A DNA stretch of 64,000 bases from Affinibrenneria salicis (GTDB lineage Bacteria; Pseudomonadota; Gammaproteobacteria; Enterobacterales; Enterobacteriaceae), in NCBI RefSeq assembly GCF_008710095.1, contig NZ_VYKJ01000001.1, forward strand, positions 248,001 through 312,000. The letters are read 5' to 3'. The position numbers and the translations under genes are program-made. The notes beneath the pieces were generated by a model. The model made no database searches, had not been told where the DNA came from, and worked only from the letters and a program-made list of their open reading frames with translations. Positions 34,993 through 46,198 of the stretch are shown here, one piece after another; position 1 is the first letter of the stretch; each line of letters starts with the position of its first letter.

Positions 34993-35649
34993 ATGATGGA
35001 TCCTTATAACCCTCCGCGCGATCCCTGGCTGCATATTCTGTATCAGGATCAGCACATTATCGTGGTCAATAAGCCCAGCGGTCTGCTGTCGGTGCCGGGC
35101 CGGGCGCCCGAACATAAAGACAGCGTGATGAGCCGCATCCAGGCCGATTTCCCGCTGGCCGAATCGGTCCATCGTCTTGATATGGCCACCAGCGGCGTGA
35201 TGGCGGTAGCGCTGAACAAGGCGGCGGAGCGCGAATTAAAGCGCCAGTTCCGCGAGCGGGAACCGAAAAAATCTTATCTGGCGCGCGTCTGGGGCTGGGT
35301 CGAACAGGATGAGGGAATGGTTGATCTGCCGCTCATCTGCGACTGGCCGAATCGGCCGCGTCAGAAAGTGTGCTTCGAGCAGGGCAAAGCGGCGCAAACG
35401 GCCTGGCAGGTGCTGACGCGTGAAGCCGCCGGCACCACGCTGATTAAGCTGATGCCGATTACCGGCCGTTCTCACCAGTTACGCGTACATATGCTGTCGC
35501 AGGGGCATCCGATTCTCGGCGATGGCTTCTACGCCCCCGCCGAGGTAAAAGCGATGGCGCCGCGCCTGCTGCTGCACGCCCAGGAATTGCGCATCACCCA
35601 TCCAGCCTTTACCACCCCGATGCACTTCCGCTGCGAGGCGGATTTCTAA
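34993..35649 (+). CDS. rluA: 23S rRNA/tRNA pseudouridine synthase A
   Basis: 218 residues. Makes pseudouridine at position 746 of 23S rRNA and 32 of some tRNAs. The catalytic Asp is in VHRLDMATSGVMAVAL. Other conserved blocks are VVNKPSGLLSVPGR, KRQFREREPKKSYLARVWG, CDWPNRPRQKVCFE and ITGRSHQLRVHM. Two ATG codons in a row (34993, 34996) leave the exact start open. It follows rapA after 51 nt, probably in one transcript. Confidence 0.96.
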   Translation: MMDPYNPPRDPWLHILYQDQHIIVVNKPSGLLSVPGRAPEHKDSVMSRIQADFPLAESVHRLDMATSGVMAVALNKAAERELKRQFREREPKKSYLARVWGWVEQDEGMVDLPLICDWPNRPRQKVCFEQGKAAQTAWQVLTREAAGTTLIKLMPITGRSHQLRVHMLSQGHPILGDGFYAPAEVKAMAPRLLLHAQELRITHPAFTTPMHFRCEADF

Positions 35650-35829
35650 GCGCGCCGGATTTTACTTGCGCCTGGCGCCGTCAACGGACAGAATGCCGAA
35701 AGTTAAATACCAGACTGTTGACAACGTTCGTTACCAGGGAACGCCTCTTTCTGCGACAGTTCCCGCTATCTCTGGTGCCCTGGCGACGCTCTCAACAACC
35801 TCTACATTTAAGCGACAGGATGCTGCACG

Positions 35830-36276
35830 ATGCCATTTTCCTCTACTCGTTGCCAGTTCACCGAAGGCAGCGTTGCGCTGCCCGAAGGCTATCTCGACCG
35901 CACGGTAAACGTCTTCGCCCCAGCCGCGGCGGATAGCGCCTCCTTTAATATCGCTCGCGATACGCTGCCGCCGGACGAAACGCTGTCCGCTTATATCGAT
36001 CGTCAACTCAGTCTGCTGGGCAAACATCTTAAGGGATGGAAAGAACGCTCCCGCGCGCCGGCGCAGCTTGGCCAGGGGGAGCAGGCGCTGAACGGCGAAT
36101 GCGTTCAGGCCAGTTACCTGCGCGACGGCCAGCGGGTCTGGCAGCAGCAGGCGGTGTTTGCCCCGGGCAACGGCCTGATCCTGGTCTTTACCCAGAGCGT
36201 CGGCCGGGCGCTGACGGAGCAGGATAAAGCGCAGTTCGCCGACCTGCTGAACAGTTTTACCCGAGCGGCGTCTTAA
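35830..36276 (+). CDS. Orphan DUF1795 (DcrB/Eag-type) protein
   Basis: 148 residues without signal peptide: MPFSSTRCQFTEGSVALPEG, LDRTVNVFAPAAADSASFNI, DETLSAYIDRQLSLLGKHLK, GWKERSRAPAQLGQGEQALN and LTEQDKAQFADLLNSFTRA. This is the DUF1795 fold of the Eag (EagR/EagT) chaperones, which bind the N-terminal membrane helices of T6SS PAAR/Rhs effectors. No such effector is next to it; rluA is before it and a cupin gene after. It may serve an effector elsewhere or be a relic. Confidence 0.75.
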   Translation: MPFSSTRCQFTEGSVALPEGYLDRTVNVFAPAAADSASFNIARDTLPPDETLSAYIDRQLSLLGKHLKGWKERSRAPAQLGQGEQALNGECVQASYLRDGQRVWQQQAVFAPGNGLILVFTQSVGRALTEQDKAQFADLLNSFTRAAS

Positions 36277-36475
36277 TCTCCGCGTGGTGATGACCGCCGC
36301 ATGGCGCCCCGACTTAGCCCGGACAGCGAAGTCGCGACGGACACGGCGCCACTTCGGCCAGTCGGCGCTGCCGCACGCCGCGGCGCGACCCGATAGATGG
36401 CCGCGCCAGGCATGGGAATCGGTTCATAGACCGCTCATCCGGCAAAAAACGGCGGACGCCGGGCAAGCGATAAAT

Positions 36476-36862
36476 TCAGATCCACCGGTCAGCGGGCGCG
36501 GTTCTTTCGCCTCCCTGATCGCCGGTATTCATCACGCCGCGCGGCTCAATGATTAACAGCTTTACCTCCTTGTCGGCACGGGGTTTATGGCTAACGCCTT
36601 TCGGAACCACAAACAGCTCTCCGGCGTTGACCAGCACATGGCTATCCGCAAAATCGATGCGCAGTTCGCCTTCAATCACCATAAAAACTTCATCGGTTTC
36701 GGGGTGGGCATGCCAGATAAACTCCCCTTCAATCCTGACCAGCTTAAACTGGTTGTCGTTCATTTCCGCAATGACTCTGGGAGACCAGTGTTCATCGATC
36801 AACGAAAACTTATTCGCCAAATTGATCGCCGGCACGGCGGACTGAATGTTCTTTTTAACCAT
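36476..36862 (-). CDS. Small cupin-domain protein
   Basis: 128 residues forming one cupin barrel: motif 1 WHAHPETDEVFMVIEGELRI and motif 2 NAGELFVVPKGVSHKP, with the His/Glu ligands for a metal ion. Ribosome site GAGAGGG. Substrate unknown; similar stand-alone cupins are of unknown function or act in sugar or quercetin-type reactions. The divergent spacing from the AraC-type gene downstream does not prove a link. The 199 bp between it and the DUF1795 gene hold no gene. Confidence 0.85.
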   Translation of the reverse strand: MVKKNIQSAVPAINLANKFSLIDEHWSPRVIAEMNDNQFKLVRIEGEFIWHAHPETDEVFMVIEGELRIDFADSHVLVNAGELFVVPKGVSHKPRADKEVKLLIIEPRGVMNTGDQGGERTAPADRWI

Positions 36863-36933
36863 AATAACCCTCTCGCGTTGAAATGAGAGAGTAGTACGGC
36901 AGAGGAAGCAGGATCTTGTACGATCGTGCAGTT

Positions 36934-37011
36934 GGTCAGTCGGTCAGTCGGTCAGTCGGTCAGTCGGTCAGTCGGTCAGTCGGTCAGTCGGTCAGTCGGT
37001 CAGTCGGTCAG
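36934..37011. repeat. Octamer tandem repeat tract (GGTCAGTC)
   Basis: Nine perfect head-to-tail copies of GGTCAGTC (36934-37005) plus six bases of a tenth. It overlaps the last codons and stop of the AraC-type gene on the minus strand, where the unit reads GACTGACC and supplies the TGA. Such perfect tracts change length by slippage. Here a length change would alter only the 3' untranslated region. Confidence 0.95.
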
Positions 37012-37803
37012 CATTCTGAACCAGCGCGCCGGCGAAAGGCCGTATGTCTGAGTGAAATGCCGGGTCATGTGGCTTTGGTCGCTGAATCCCGCGGCCAGCG
37101 CGGCATCGGCAAGGGAAAAACCGTCCAGCATCAGATGCCGGCACTGTTCCAGACGACGCTGGACCACATAGCGATAAGGGCTGGTGCCGTACAGTGCGCG
37201 AAAATCGCGCGACAGGCTCCAGCGCTCCCGGCCGCTGGCGATCTCCAGCGCATCCAGCGTTACCGCGTCCGCCAGGTGGCTATGAATGTACTCGCGCGCC
37301 CGCTCCGCGGCGGCGAAATCGAATGACCCGCGTCCCCGACGCTGGCCGGCCACACAATCCAGCGCCTGCGCCAGATCATAAATAGCATCGTCTTCTTCCA
37401 GCGGGTCGATAACGTTATCGATACTTTGCAGCAGATTTTCCATCGCGCGATACAGTCTCGGGTCGTTCGATATCCCGCCGGGAATAAAAGGCAGAGGACG
37501 GCCCCGCAGAATCTGCTGAATTAATACCGGCTCCACATAAATCATCCGGTAATGGAAACCCTGCTCGCAGCCGGCTTCGCCGTCGTGCAGTTCATCCGGG
37601 TAAATCACCATGCTGCTGCCGGGCAGACTATGCCGCATGCTCTTCTGATAGCGAAAATTCTGCACGCCCGACAGCGTACGGCCAATAGCGTAGACGTCAT
37701 GGCGATGAGGCTCATATGCATAACTGCTAAAGAAGGCTTCAATTCGCTCTACTTTAGCGCCCTGCGGCGCGCGTAAGACCCAGTCTCTGTCAGTGATAAT
37801 CAT
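37000..37803 (-). CDS. AraC-family transcriptional regulator
   Basis: About 267 residues from the ATG at 37803 (MIITDRDWVL; an in-frame ATG at 37833 is possible). N-terminal cupin-like sensor domain (RIEAFFSSYAYEPHRHDVYA, MVIYPDELHDGEAGCEQGF) and a C-terminal double helix-turn-helix (VTLDALEIASGRERWSLSRD, LADAALAAGFSDQSHMTRHF, YGLSPARWFR). Target unknown. The cupin gene at 36476 is on the same strand downstream and could be co-transcribed, across the octamer repeat. Confidence 0.9.
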   Translation of the reverse strand: MIITDRDWVLRAPQGAKVERIEAFFSSYAYEPHRHDVYAIGRTLSGVQNFRYQKSMRHSLPGSSMVIYPDELHDGEAGCEQGFHYRMIYVEPVLIQQILRGRPLPFIPGGISNDPRLYRAMENLLQSIDNVIDPLEEDDAIYDLAQALDCVAGQRRGRGSFDFAAAERAREYIHSHLADAVTLDALEIASGRERWSLSRDFRALYGTSPYRYVVQRRLEQCRHLMLDGFSLADAALAAGFSDQSHMTRHFTQTYGLSPARWFRMLTD

Positions 37804-37833
37804 CGCCGTCAGCGCTCCGGTTGATATTGGCAA

Positions 37834-38198
37834 ACGTCGTCCGGCCGGTCGACATCATCGGTTGCGCCAGCGACCGGCGCCCCCACTCGATAATAGACGA
37901 TCGCCGCCAAAGATAAATACCCGCGACGGACTATAACCTGCTGAAATAACAATACAAAAATAATGGGCATGGAATCTAACTCATTAGATCAGCTGGACAA
38001 AACGCCAGCGGGCCGAACACCCCGGCGCGTCGCCCTGTTTACAAAACTGCCCCAGAAATGGGTCGGGCAATAAAGCCAGCGCGCCGGCGGCCTGAAATAT
38101 GACGGATATAAAGATCGTTGCCGCTTACGGCGGAAGGTGATTGCGGAAGGAAATGATTCAGAAGGGAGACATAATGCACAGAAGAGAACGTGATTATT
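37834..38198. other. Intergenic region, no gene seen
   Basis: 365 bp between the AraC-type gene start and the end of djlA. It must hold the regulator's promoter; no convincing boxes, hairpins or repeats are visible. A short frame at 38173 runs into djlA on the wrong strand and is not supported. Confidence 0.4.
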
Positions 38199-39062
38199 CT
38201 ACCGCCGCTGACTCTTTAGCAGCTCATAGGCGGCCTGAATATCCTGCGCCTTGCGTTTAGCCAGTTCCATCATGCGCGGAGATAACCTTTTCGCCACCAG
38301 CTTATCCGGGTGATGTTCACTCATCAGCTTGCGGTAGGCGCGCTTGATGGTGGCCGCATCATCGCTGCTCTTCACCCCCAGAATGCGACAGGCGCTTTCC
38401 AGCGTCGGGCTGCGCGGAGGAGACTGGCGCTGCTGCTGCTGATAATGCGAACGGCCGCTATGCGCGCCGCGGTTATCGCCGCTCCTGCGGTAAGATTGAT
38501 CGCTCTGCGGCCCCGGCCCCGCGCGCCCCTGCTCCATATTGCGCAAAAAAAGCTCAAACTGCGCGCGCGTAACGCCCAGTTCATCGGCGAACACATACAG
38601 AAGGCGCCGCTCATTGGGGTGCAGCGCGCCGTTGGCGAAAGCGACCTGTAGCTGAATATCCAGAAACATCTTAATCAGATCGAAACGTCCCATGCAGACA
38701 TCGCGCAGCTTGCGCAGCTTCATTCGCAGGGGAAAGTAGCTGACTTTTCCCTCGCGGAACGCCTGTTGAGCCGCCGTGCGCGACGCGCCGTGCAGATCGA
38801 GCTGGTCCATGATTTGCGTCGCCATCTGGATATCGGCTTCGGTTACCCGCCCTTTCGACTTAGTCAGGTGCCCCATCGCCTGAAACGTGGTCAGGAAGAA
38901 CAACCCCTCGCGCGGTGACCGGGCGGAGAAAAAATCGCGACGCCGCGACGCACGGGCTTTATCCAGCAAATGACCCGCCAGCAATCCCGCTACCATTCCC
39001 CATACGCCGCCGCTGGATAACGCGCCCAGCACCAGCCCCAGCAACTTACCCCAATACCGCAT
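38199..39062 (-). CDS. djlA: Membrane-anchored DnaJ-like co-chaperone DjlA
   Basis: 287 residues from the ATG at 39062 (GAGGAAG upstream), which aligns with E. coli DjlA; the frame is open to 39236 but that part is not DjlA-like. One N-terminal membrane segment ([20 protein letters not shown]), a TerB-like domain ([37 protein letters not shown]), a Gln/Arg-rich linker, and a C-terminal J domain with HPD ([14 protein letters not shown]). It stimulates DnaK at the inner membrane and affects capsule (Rcs) signalling. Divergent from lptD. Confidence 0.95.
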   Translation of the reverse strand: MRYWGKLLGLVLGALSSGGVWGMVAGLLAGHLLDKARASRRRDFFSARSPREGLFFLTTFQAMGHLTKSKGRVTEADIQMATQIMDQLDLHGASRTAAQQAFREGKVSYFPLRMKLRKLRDVCMGRFDLIKMFLDIQLQVAFANGALHPNERRLLYVFADELGVTRAQFELFLRNMEQGRAGPGPQSDQSYRRSGDNRGAHSGRSHYQQQQRQSPPRSPTLESACRILGVKSSDDAATIKRAYRKLMSEHHPDKLVAKRLSPRMMELAKRKAQDIQAAYELLKSQRR

Positions 39063-39248
39063 ATACTTCCTCAAATCCCCATGCCGTCGGCGAAAAATTG
39101 CTTTATCATACCCGTCATTTATCTTTGCACCTAACGGCGGTGCGCAGAAACGACGGGGATTTAACGCTGGCACAACGTCAGCGACTGATATAGTCTCTGA
39201 CCGTTTGCCGGCATGATGCCCCCGATGACGGAACACCTGATACCGCGT

Positions 39249-41615
39249 ATGAAAAAAAGTTTCCCAACCCTGCTGGCCACACTGATTTGGTCAGCGCTGT
39301 ACAGCCAGCACGCGCTGGCCGATCTCGCTGAGCAATGCCTGCTGGGCGTGCCCGTCTTCGAGCGTCCGCTGGTCACCGGCTCGGCGGATGAACTGCCGGT
39401 CAATATCCACGCCGATAAGGTCGAGGCCAACTACCCGTCCAGCGCCCGCTTTAGCGGCAACGTCAACGTCGCGCAGGGCAACGGCCTCCTCACCGCGAAG
39501 GAAGTCGAATTAAACCAGTTGCAGGACGGCGCCGGCGACGATCCCGTACGCACCGTCACCGCCACCGGCGACGTTCACTATGACGACAACCAGGTCATCA
39601 TGAAGGGTCCGAAGGCCTGGTCTAACCTGACGAATAAAGACACCGATGTCTATCAGGGCGACTATCAGATGGTCGGCCGTCAGGGGCGCGGCAACGCGGA
39701 CAGAATGAAACTGCGCGATAACAATCGCTACACCATTCTGGAGAACGGCTCCTTCACCTCCTGTTTACCGGGAGATAATAGCTGGAGTGTCGTGGGTTCG
39801 GAAGTGATCCACGATCGCGAAGAGCAGGTGGCCGAAATCTGGAACGCGCGCTTTAAAATCGGTAATGTGCCGGTCTTTTACAGCCCCTATCTACAGTTGC
39901 CGGTCGGCGATAAGCGCCGTTCCGGCTTCCTGATCCCGAACGCCAAATACGGCAGCAGCAACGGTTTCGAACTGCTCACCCCGTATTACTGGAACATCGC
40001 GCCGGCCTTTGACGCCACGCTGACGCCGCATCTGCTGACCAAACGCGGCGTCCAGTGGCAAAACGAGTTTCGCTACCTGGTCGCGCCCGGCACCGGCCTT
40101 GTTGAGCTGGACTGGCTGCCCGACGATCGCGAATACGCCAAAGACGAGCCGCAGGATGACAACAACCGCCGCTGGCTGTTCCACTGGGAACATGAAGGCG
40201 TCATGGATCAGGTCTGGCGTTTTAGCACCGACTACACCAAAGTCAGCGATGAACGCTACTTTAAAGATCTGGACTCCACCTATGGCGCCACGACCGACGG
40301 CTACGTGACGCAAAAACTGAGCGTCGGTTATGCCGATCTCAACTGGGACGCCACGCTCTCGAATAAACGATTCCAGCTGCTGTCCGGCACCGAAAGCAGC
40401 GACATTTATCGCGCCGAACCCCAGCTCGATCTGAATTATTACCGCAATGATATCGGCCCGTTCGATGTTCACCTTTATGGTCAGGCGGTAAAATTTACCA
40501 ATGAGAACCCGAATCGACCGGAAGCCACCCGCCTGCACATTGAACCCGCGCTGACGTTGCCGCTGTCGAACCGCTGGGCCAGCCTGAATACCGAAGCGAA
40601 ACTGATGGCGACGCACTACCAGCAAAGCAATCTGGAGCGTTACCAGGCCGATCCCGACGTCATGGACAGCAACAAAAACGATCTGAAATCTTCGGTGAAC
40701 CGGGTGATGGGGCAGTATAAAATGGACGGTAAGCTGGTGCTCGACCGCGATATGGACTGGGCGCCGGGCTATACCCAGACGCTGGAGCCGCGCGCGCAGT
40801 ACCTGTACGTACCTTACCGCGACCAGAGCGACATCCATACTTATGACTCCACGCTGCTGCAAACCGACTATGCCGGGCTGTTCCGCGACCGCACGTACAG
40901 CGGTCTGGATCGCATCGCGTCGGCCAACCAGCTGGCCACCGGTATTACCTCTCGCATTTATGATGATGCGCTGGTTGAACGTTTTAACGCTTCCATAGGT
41001 CAAATCTACTACTTTGATCGTCCTCGTACCGGTAATACCAGCACGATACTCGATCAAAATACGGATAACGGCAGTCTGGTGTGGGCCGGCGACACCTACT
41101 GGAAGGTGAACGGCGACTGGGGCGTGCGCGGCGGGTTACAGTACGACGCCCGTCAGGACAGCGTGGTGCTGGGCGATGCGGTGGTGGAATACCGGCGCGA
41201 TGCCGAACGCATGGTGCAACTGAGCTACCGCTACGCCAGCCCGGATTACATTCAGGCGATGCTGCCGAATATCCGTAACCCGGGCTTCCAGCAGGGCATC
41301 TCGCAGGTGGGGATGATCGCCAGCTGGCCGGTCGCCGATCGCTGGTCGGTCGTCGGCGCGTATTATTACGATACCAAAGCGAATCAGCCCGCCGACCAGT
41401 TGATCGGTTTACAGTACAACACCTGCTGCTGGGCCGTCAGCGTTGGTTATGAACGGAAGATCACCAGTTGGAACAACAGCAGTCTCAGTAGCGAATACGA
41501 CAATAAAGTGTCGTTCAATATTGAACTGCGCGGCCTGAGCAATAATTACGGGCTGGGTTCCGCGCGCATGCTGAATTCAGGTATTTTACCGTATCAGCGG
41601 GCGTTCGGAGAATAG
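39249..41615 (+). CDS. lptD: LPS transport outer membrane protein LptD
   Basis: 788 residues from the ATG at 39249. Signal peptide [20 protein letters not shown] ending HALA. N-terminal beta-jellyroll ([24 protein letters not shown]), then a 26-strand barrel. The four cysteines that form the two essential disulfides are present: EQCLLG, FTSCLPG and the NTCCWA pair. With LptE it inserts LPS in the outer leaflet. Upstream of surA, its own folding factor, as in E. coli. Confidence 0.97.
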   Translation: MKKSFPTLLATLIWSALYSQHALADLAEQCLLGVPVFERPLVTGSADELPVNIHADKVEANYPSSARFSGNVNVAQGNGLLTAKEVELNQLQDGAGDDPVRTVTATGDVHYDDNQVIMKGPKAWSNLTNKDTDVYQGDYQMVGRQGRGNADRMKLRDNNRYTILENGSFTSCLPGDNSWSVVGSEVIHDREEQVAEIWNARFKIGNVPVFYSPYLQLPVGDKRRSGFLIPNAKYGSSNGFELLTPYYWNIAPAFDATLTPHLLTKRGVQWQNEFRYLVAPGTGLVELDWLPDDREYAKDEPQDDNNRRWLFHWEHEGVMDQVWRFSTDYTKVSDERYFKDLDSTYGATTDGYVTQKLSVGYADLNWDATLSNKRFQLLSGTESSDIYRAEPQLDLNYYRNDIGPFDVHLYGQAVKFTNENPNRPEATRLHIEPALTLPLSNRWASLNTEAKLMATHYQQSNLERYQADPDVMDSNKNDLKSSVNRVMGQYKMDGKLVLDRDMDWAPGYTQTLEPRAQYLYVPYRDQSDIHTYDSTLLQTDYAGLFRDRTYSGLDRIASANQLATGITSRIYDDALVERFNASIGQIYYFDRPRTGNTSTILDQNTDNGSLVWAGDTYWKVNGDWGVRGGLQYDARQDSVVLGDAVVEYRRDAERMVQLSYRYASPDYIQAMLPNIRNPGFQQGISQVGMIASWPVADRWSVVGAYYYDTKANQPADQLIGLQYNTCCWAVSVGYERKITSWNNSSLSSEYDNKVSFNIELRGLSNNYGLGSARMLNSGILPYQRAFGE

Positions 41616-41806
41616 AGCCCCGATAGCGGTTCAGGTTGCGGCGTACGGTAACGACAGTCTCCCCCCGCTCATGCCGGGCGGAGAGCGCGGAACCCTTCGC
41701 GCCGCGTCGGCCTGAACACCGGGGGATTGCGGTAACGTCAGGCAAAACACACCGGGTGCCGGATATCAATGTTAACCCGCTCAGGCGGACAGATAATGGG
41801 AAAGGT

Positions 41807-43102
41807 ATGAAGAACTGGAGAATGCTGATTCTCGGGCTGGCTTTGAGCGCCAACACTGTGTTTGCCGCGCCGCAGGTCGTCGATAAAGTCGCGGCGGTGG
41901 TAGATAACGGCGTGGTGCTGGAGAGTGACGTCAATGGCCTGTTTCAGTCGGTAAAACAGAATGCCCGCCAGGCGGGTCAACAGTTGCCGGATGACGACAC
42001 GCTGCGCCACCAGATCATCGATCGCCTGATTATGGATAACATCATCCTGCAGAGCGCGGAGAGAATGGGTCTGCAGATCAGCGACGAACAGTTGGATCAG
42101 GCGATTACCCGCATCGCCGCGCAGAACCGCATGACGCTCGATCAGCTGCGTCAACAACTGTCCTATGAGGGCCTCAGCTACAGCGCTTATCGCGGCCAGA
42201 TCCGCAAAGAGATGCTGATCGCTGAAGTACGTAATAATGAAGTTCGCCGTCGCGTCACTATTTTGCCGCAGGAAGTGGACGCGCTGGCTAAACAAATCGC
42301 CGGCCAGGCCGGGGAAGGCGCGGAATTCAACCTGAGCCATATCCTAATCCCGCTGCCGGAAAACCCCAGCCAGCAACAGGTGGACGACGCCGAAAAACTG
42401 GCGCGCTCGCTGGTGGCCGAGGCGCAGAAAGGCGCCGACTTCGGTAAGCTGGCTATCTCCTACTCGGCGGACTCCCAGGCGCTGCAGGGCGGCCAGATGG
42501 GTTGGGGCCGGCTGCAGGAACTGCCGACGCTGTTCGCCCAACGGCTGGTGACCGCCAAAAAAGGCGAAGTCGTCGGCCCGATCCGCTCCGGCGTCGGTTT
42601 CCATATTCTGCGCGTCAACGATATCCGCGGCGGCGACCAGACGGTATCCGTGCTGGAAACCCATGCCCGCCACATCCTGCTGAAACCGTCGGTGGTCATG
42701 ACCGACGACCAGGCGCGCGCGAAACTGGAAGAAGTGCTGCAGAATATCCGCAGCGGCCGCTCTGATTTCGCCACCCAGGCCAGACAGCTGTCGCAGGATC
42801 CCGGCTCCGCCAACCAGGGCGGCGATCTGGGCTGGGCATCGCCGGATATGTACGATCCCACCTTCCGCGATACCCTGCTGAAACTGAAAAAAGGCGAAAT
42901 CAGCGCGCCGGTTCACTCCTCGTTCGGCTGGCACCTTATTCAGTTGCTGGATACCCGTCAGGTGGATAAAACGGACGCCGCCCAGAAAGAGCGGGCTTAC
43001 CGCATGCTGTTCAACCGTAAGTTCGCTGAAGAAGCGCAGACCTGGATGCAGGAACGTCGCGCCGCGGCCTATGTCAAAATCATCAACGACAATGACCGTT
43101 AA
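41807..43102 (+). CDS. surA: Periplasmic chaperone and peptidyl-prolyl isomerase SurA
   Basis: 431 residues from the ATG at 41807 (GGGAAAGGT upstream); the open frame to 41636 is not SurA-like. Signal peptide [21 protein letters not shown]-terminal chaperone domain ([20 protein letters not shown]), then two parvulin domains ([34 protein letters not shown]) and a C-terminal helix. It escorts outer membrane proteins such as LptD. It overlaps pdxA by 11 nt. Confidence 0.97.
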   Translation: MKNWRMLILGLALSANTVFAAPQVVDKVAAVVDNGVVLESDVNGLFQSVKQNARQAGQQLPDDDTLRHQIIDRLIMDNIILQSAERMGLQISDEQLDQAITRIAAQNRMTLDQLRQQLSYEGLSYSAYRGQIRKEMLIAEVRNNEVRRRVTILPQEVDALAKQIAGQAGEGAEFNLSHILIPLPENPSQQQVDDAEKLARSLVAEAQKGADFGKLAISYSADSQALQGGQMGWGRLQELPTLFAQRLVTAKKGEVVGPIRSGVGFHILRVNDIRGGDQTVSVLETHARHILLKPSVVMTDDQARAKLEEVLQNIRSGRSDFATQARQLSQDPGSANQGGDLGWASPDMYDPTFRDTLLKLKKGEISAPVHSSFGWHLIQLLDTRQVDKTDAAQKERAYRMLFNRKFAEEAQTWMQERRAAAYVKIINDNDR

Positions 43103-44093
43103 CGACATCCCCCGCCGGATTGTCATCACGCCCGGCGAACCCGCCGGGATTGGTCCCGATCTGGTGGTGACGCTGGCTCAACAGGCCTGGCCTGTTGAGC
43201 TTGTTGTTTGTGCCGATCCGCAACTGTTGCGCGCGCGCGCTCAGCAGCTTCGCCTGCCGCTCACCCTGTGCGACTATCGCGCCGATCAGCCCGCCCGTCC
43301 TCAGCCGGCAGGGTCGCTGACGCTGCTGCCGGTCGCGCTGAATCAGCCGGTTCGGGCTGGTCAGCTTGATGTCGGCAACGGCCGCTATGTGGTGGAAACC
43401 CTGGCGCGCGCCTGCGATGGCTGTCTGAACGGCGAGTTCGCCGCGCTGGTCACCGGGCCGGTGCACAAAGGCGTGATCAACGACGCCGGCGTACCGTTCA
43501 GCGGACACACCGAATTCTTCGCCGATCGCAGCGGCTGTCGACGCGTGGTCATGATGCTGGCTACCGAGAGTCTGCGGGTGGCGCTGGCGACCACTCACCT
43601 GCCGCTGCTCGACGTTCCGGCCGCCATCACCCGGCAAACGCTGCACGAGGTCATTACGATTTTGCATCACGATCTGCAGCGTAAATTCGGCATCGAACAG
43701 CCGCAGATTTATGTCTGCGGACTGAATCCGCACGCCGGCGAAGGCGGCCATATGGGGCGTGAAGAGCTGGACATCATCATTCCCGCGCTGGAAGAACTGC
43801 GTCAGCGCGGTATCCGGCTGATCGGCCCGTTGCCGGCCGATACGCTGTTTCAGCCCAAATATCTGCAGCCCGCGGATGCGGTGCTCGCCATGTATCACGA
43901 TCAGGGGCTGCCGGTGCTGAAATACCAGGGCTTTGGCCGGGCGGTGAATATCACCCTGGGTCTGCCGTTTATCCGTACCTCTGTCGATCACGGCACCGCG
44001 CTGGAACTGGCCGCGACCGGAGAAGCCAGCGTGGGCAGCCTCACGACGGCGCTCAATCTTGCCATTAAAATGATAAATAATCGTAATGAATAA
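43092..44093 (+). CDS. pdxA: 4-hydroxythreonine-4-phosphate dehydrogenase
   Basis: 333 residues. Oxidises 4-phosphohydroxy-L-threonine in pyridoxal phosphate synthesis. The start at 43092 is chosen since the N-terminus then reads [20 protein letters not shown], close to E. coli. Conserved: [49 protein letters not shown] and [16 protein letters not shown], with the metal-binding histidines. It overlaps both surA and rsmA. Confidence 0.97.
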   Translation: MTVNDIPRRIVITPGEPAGIGPDLVVTLAQQAWPVELVVCADPQLLRARAQQLRLPLTLCDYRADQPARPQPAGSLTLLPVALNQPVRAGQLDVGNGRYVVETLARACDGCLNGEFAALVTGPVHKGVINDAGVPFSGHTEFFADRSGCRRVVMMLATESLRVALATTHLPLLDVPAAITRQTLHEVITILHHDLQRKFGIEQPQIYVCGLNPHAGEGGHMGREELDIIIPALEELRQRGIRLIGPLPADTLFQPKYLQPADAVLAMYHDQGLPVLKYQGFGRAVNITLGLPFIRTSVDHGTALELAATGEASVGSLTTALNLAIKMINNRNE

Positions 44094-44901
44094 TCGAGTT
44101 CATCAGGGCCACTTCGCCCGCAAGCGTTTTGGACAAAACTTTTTAAGCGATCGCTTCGTAATTGACAGCATCGTCTCCGCCATTCATCCGCTGCCAGGCC
44201 AGGCGATTGTGGAAATTGGCCCCGGCCTCGGCGCGTTGACCGGGCCGGTTGCCGAACGAATCGACCGTTTCACCGTGATCGAGCTGGACCGCGATCTGGC
44301 GGCCCGGCTGGAAACGCATCCGGTATTAAAAGACAAGCTGACCATCGTGCAGCAGGATGCGATGACGGTGAATTTCGCCGATATGGCCGAACAGGCTGGT
44401 CAGCCGCTGAGGGTATTTGGTAACCTGCCGTATAATATTTCAACGCCGCTGATGTTCCACCTGTTTAGTTATACTCACGCTATTCAGGATATGCACTTCA
44501 TGTTGCAGAAAGAGGTGGTTAATCGGCTGGTCGCCGGTCCGGACAGCAAGGCCTACGGCCGTTTGAGCGTGATGGCGCAATACTATTGTCAGGTGATTCC
44601 GGTGCTGGAAGTTCCGCCGACCGCCTTTAAACCGGCGCCTAAAGTTGATTCCGCGGTGGTTCGTCTGGTGCCTCATCAAACGCTGCCCCATCCGGTCAGC
44701 GATCTGCGTCTGCTGAGCCAGCTCACCACCGAAGCTTTTAACCAGCGCCGGAAAACCCTGCGCAACAGTCTGGGACACCGATTTACCCCGGAGCAGTTGA
44801 CCGAACTGGGCATCGATCCCGCCCGCCGCGCGGAGAATGTTTCCGTTGAGCAATACTGCCGCCTGGCGAACTGGCTTAGCGCCCACCCCGCCGCGCAGTA
44901 A
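44086..44901 (+). CDS. rsmA: 16S rRNA dimethyladenosine transferase
   Basis: 271 residues. Dimethylates A1518 and A1519 in the 3' hairpin of 16S rRNA; loss gives kasugamycin resistance (ksgA). SAM motif [19 protein letters not shown], acidic DRDLAARLE, and the catalytic motif [10 protein letters not shown] are clear. N-terminal [13 protein letters not shown] is typical. It overlaps pdxA by 8 nt. Confidence 0.97.
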   Translation: MNNRVHQGHFARKRFGQNFLSDRFVIDSIVSAIHPLPGQAIVEIGPGLGALTGPVAERIDRFTVIELDRDLAARLETHPVLKDKLTIVQQDAMTVNFADMAEQAGQPLRVFGNLPYNISTPLMFHLFSYTHAIQDMHFMLQKEVVNRLVAGPDSKAYGRLSVMAQYYCQVIPVLEVPPTAFKPAPKVDSAVVRLVPHQTLPHPVSDLRLLSQLTTEAFNQRRKTLRNSLGHRFTPEQLTELGIDPARRAENVSVEQYCRLANWLSAHPAAQ

Positions 44902-44918
44902 TCACAGGAGTTGCCGAG

Positions 44919-45296
44919 ATGATCGATGCCCCCCGCGTATGTGTTCAGGTTCAGAGCATTTACATTGAAGCCCAGTCCAGCCCGGACGAAGAGCGCTATG
45001 TGTTTGCCTACACCATCACTATCCGTAATCTGGGGCGGCATAGCGTGCAGTTACGCGGACGCCACTGGCTAATCACCAACGCCAACGGACGCCAGACCGA
45101 AGTGCACGGCGAAGGCGTGGTCGGCGCACAGCCCGTGATCGATCCCGGCAGCGAATTCCAGTACACCAGCGGCGCCATACTGGAAACGCCTTTAGGCACG
45201 ATGGAAGGACATTACCTGATGACCGACCACCAGGGCGAGAGTTTCCACGTAGAGATTCCGGTATTCCGTCTGGCTATTCCCTCACTGATACATTAA
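44919..45296 (+). CDS. apaG: ApaG domain protein (Co2+/Mg2+ efflux-associated)
   Basis: 125 residues forming the fibronectin-III-like ApaG fold: [80 protein letters not shown]. The biochemical role is uncertain; a link to cobalt/magnesium efflux was proposed in Salmonella. It lies between rsmA and apaH, 2 nt from the latter. Confidence 0.96.
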   Translation: MIDAPRVCVQVQSIYIEAQSSPDEERYVFAYTITIRNLGRHSVQLRGRHWLITNANGRQTEVHGEGVVGAQPVIDPGSEFQYTSGAILETPLGTMEGHYLMTDHQGESFHVEIPVFRLAIPSLIH

Positions 45297-45298
45297 TT

Positions 45299-46156
45299 AT
45301 GTCGACTTATCTGATTGGCGATGTTCACGGCTGTCTGGCCGAACTACAGGCGCTGTTGGCGCAGGTTTCTTTCGATCCGCAGCGGGACACGCTGTGGCTG
45401 ACCGGCGACCTGGTGGCGCGCGGGCCTGATTCGCTGGGCGTCTTGCGTTACGTGCGCTCGCTGGGCGATTCGGTACGCGTCGTACTGGGCAATCACGATC
45501 TGCATTTGCTGGCCGTCTATGCCGGCATCAGCCGCAGTAAACCCAAAGATCGGCTGATGCCGCTGCTTAACGCGCCGGACGCGGACGAGCTGATTAACTG
45601 GCTGCGCCACCAGCCGATTCTGCAGGTGGATGACGAACGGCGGCTGGTGATGGCTCACGCCGGCATTACCCCGCAGTGGGATCTGGCAACCGCGCGTCTG
45701 TGCGCGCACGAAGTCGAATCCATTCTGGCCAGCGACAGCTATCCGCTGTTTCTGGACGCCATGTATGGCGACATGCCCAATCACTGGAGTCCCGAGCTAA
45801 GCGGTCTTGCGCGTCTGCGTTTCAGTACCAATGTGTTTACCCGCATGCGCTATTGCTTTTCCGGCGGACAGTTGGATATGCAGTGCAAGGAGCCGCCTTC
45901 GCACGCCCCCTGGCTGCTCAAACCGTGGTTTGATATCCCGGGGCCGATAGCCAGCGAATACGCCATTGTCTTCGGCCACTGGGCGTCGCTGGAAGGGAAA
46001 GGCACGCCGCCGGGCATCTATGGGCTGGACACCGGCTGCTGCTGGGGCGGAAATCTTACTCTGCTGCGCTGGGAGGATAAACGCTACTTCACCCAGCCTT
46101 CCCTCGCTCAGTCCTTGCCGGAGGACAACGACGCCGCATCCGGCACCGCAGGCTGA
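45299..46156 (+). CDS. apaH: Bis(5'-nucleosyl)-tetraphosphatase (symmetrical)
   Basis: 285 residues. Hydrolyses Ap4A to two ADP; also removes Np4 caps from RNA. Metallophosphatase motifs: [33 protein letters not shown], then MAHAGI and FGHWASLEG. It ends the lptD-surA-pdxA-rsmA-apaG-apaH gene string. The region behind it has two GC-rich hairpins without T-runs. Confidence 0.97.
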   Translation: MSTYLIGDVHGCLAELQALLAQVSFDPQRDTLWLTGDLVARGPDSLGVLRYVRSLGDSVRVVLGNHDLHLLAVYAGISRSKPKDRLMPLLNAPDADELINWLRHQPILQVDDERRLVMAHAGITPQWDLATARLCAHEVESILASDSYPLFLDAMYGDMPNHWSPELSGLARLRFSTNVFTRMRYCFSGGQLDMQCKEPPSHAPWLLKPWFDIPGPIASEYAIVFGHWASLEGKGTPPGIYGLDTGCCWGGNLTLLRWEDKRYFTQPSLAQSLPEDNDAASGTAG

Positions 46157-46172
46157 GCGCCGCCGTTACGGC

Positions 46173-46198
46173 GCTGCCCGTTGCTGACGACGGGCAGC
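46173..46198. other. GC-rich hairpin after apaH
   Basis: GCTGCCCGT (46173-46181) pairs perfectly with ACGGGCAGC (46190-46198) around an 8-nt loop; a second palindrome CGCCGTTACGGCG lies just before (46160-46172). No T-run follows on either strand. Together they may block read-through or protect the mRNA end between convergent apaH and folA. The rest of the 284-bp gap shows no gene. Confidence 0.4.

Noticed and set aside
36934..37011. CRISPR array
   Set aside because: The octamers are contiguous without spacers, so this is a simple tandem repeat.
38173..38260. Short ORF with a GGGAG site before the djlA end
   Set aside because: It runs antisense into djlA and ends after a few codons of shadow sequence.
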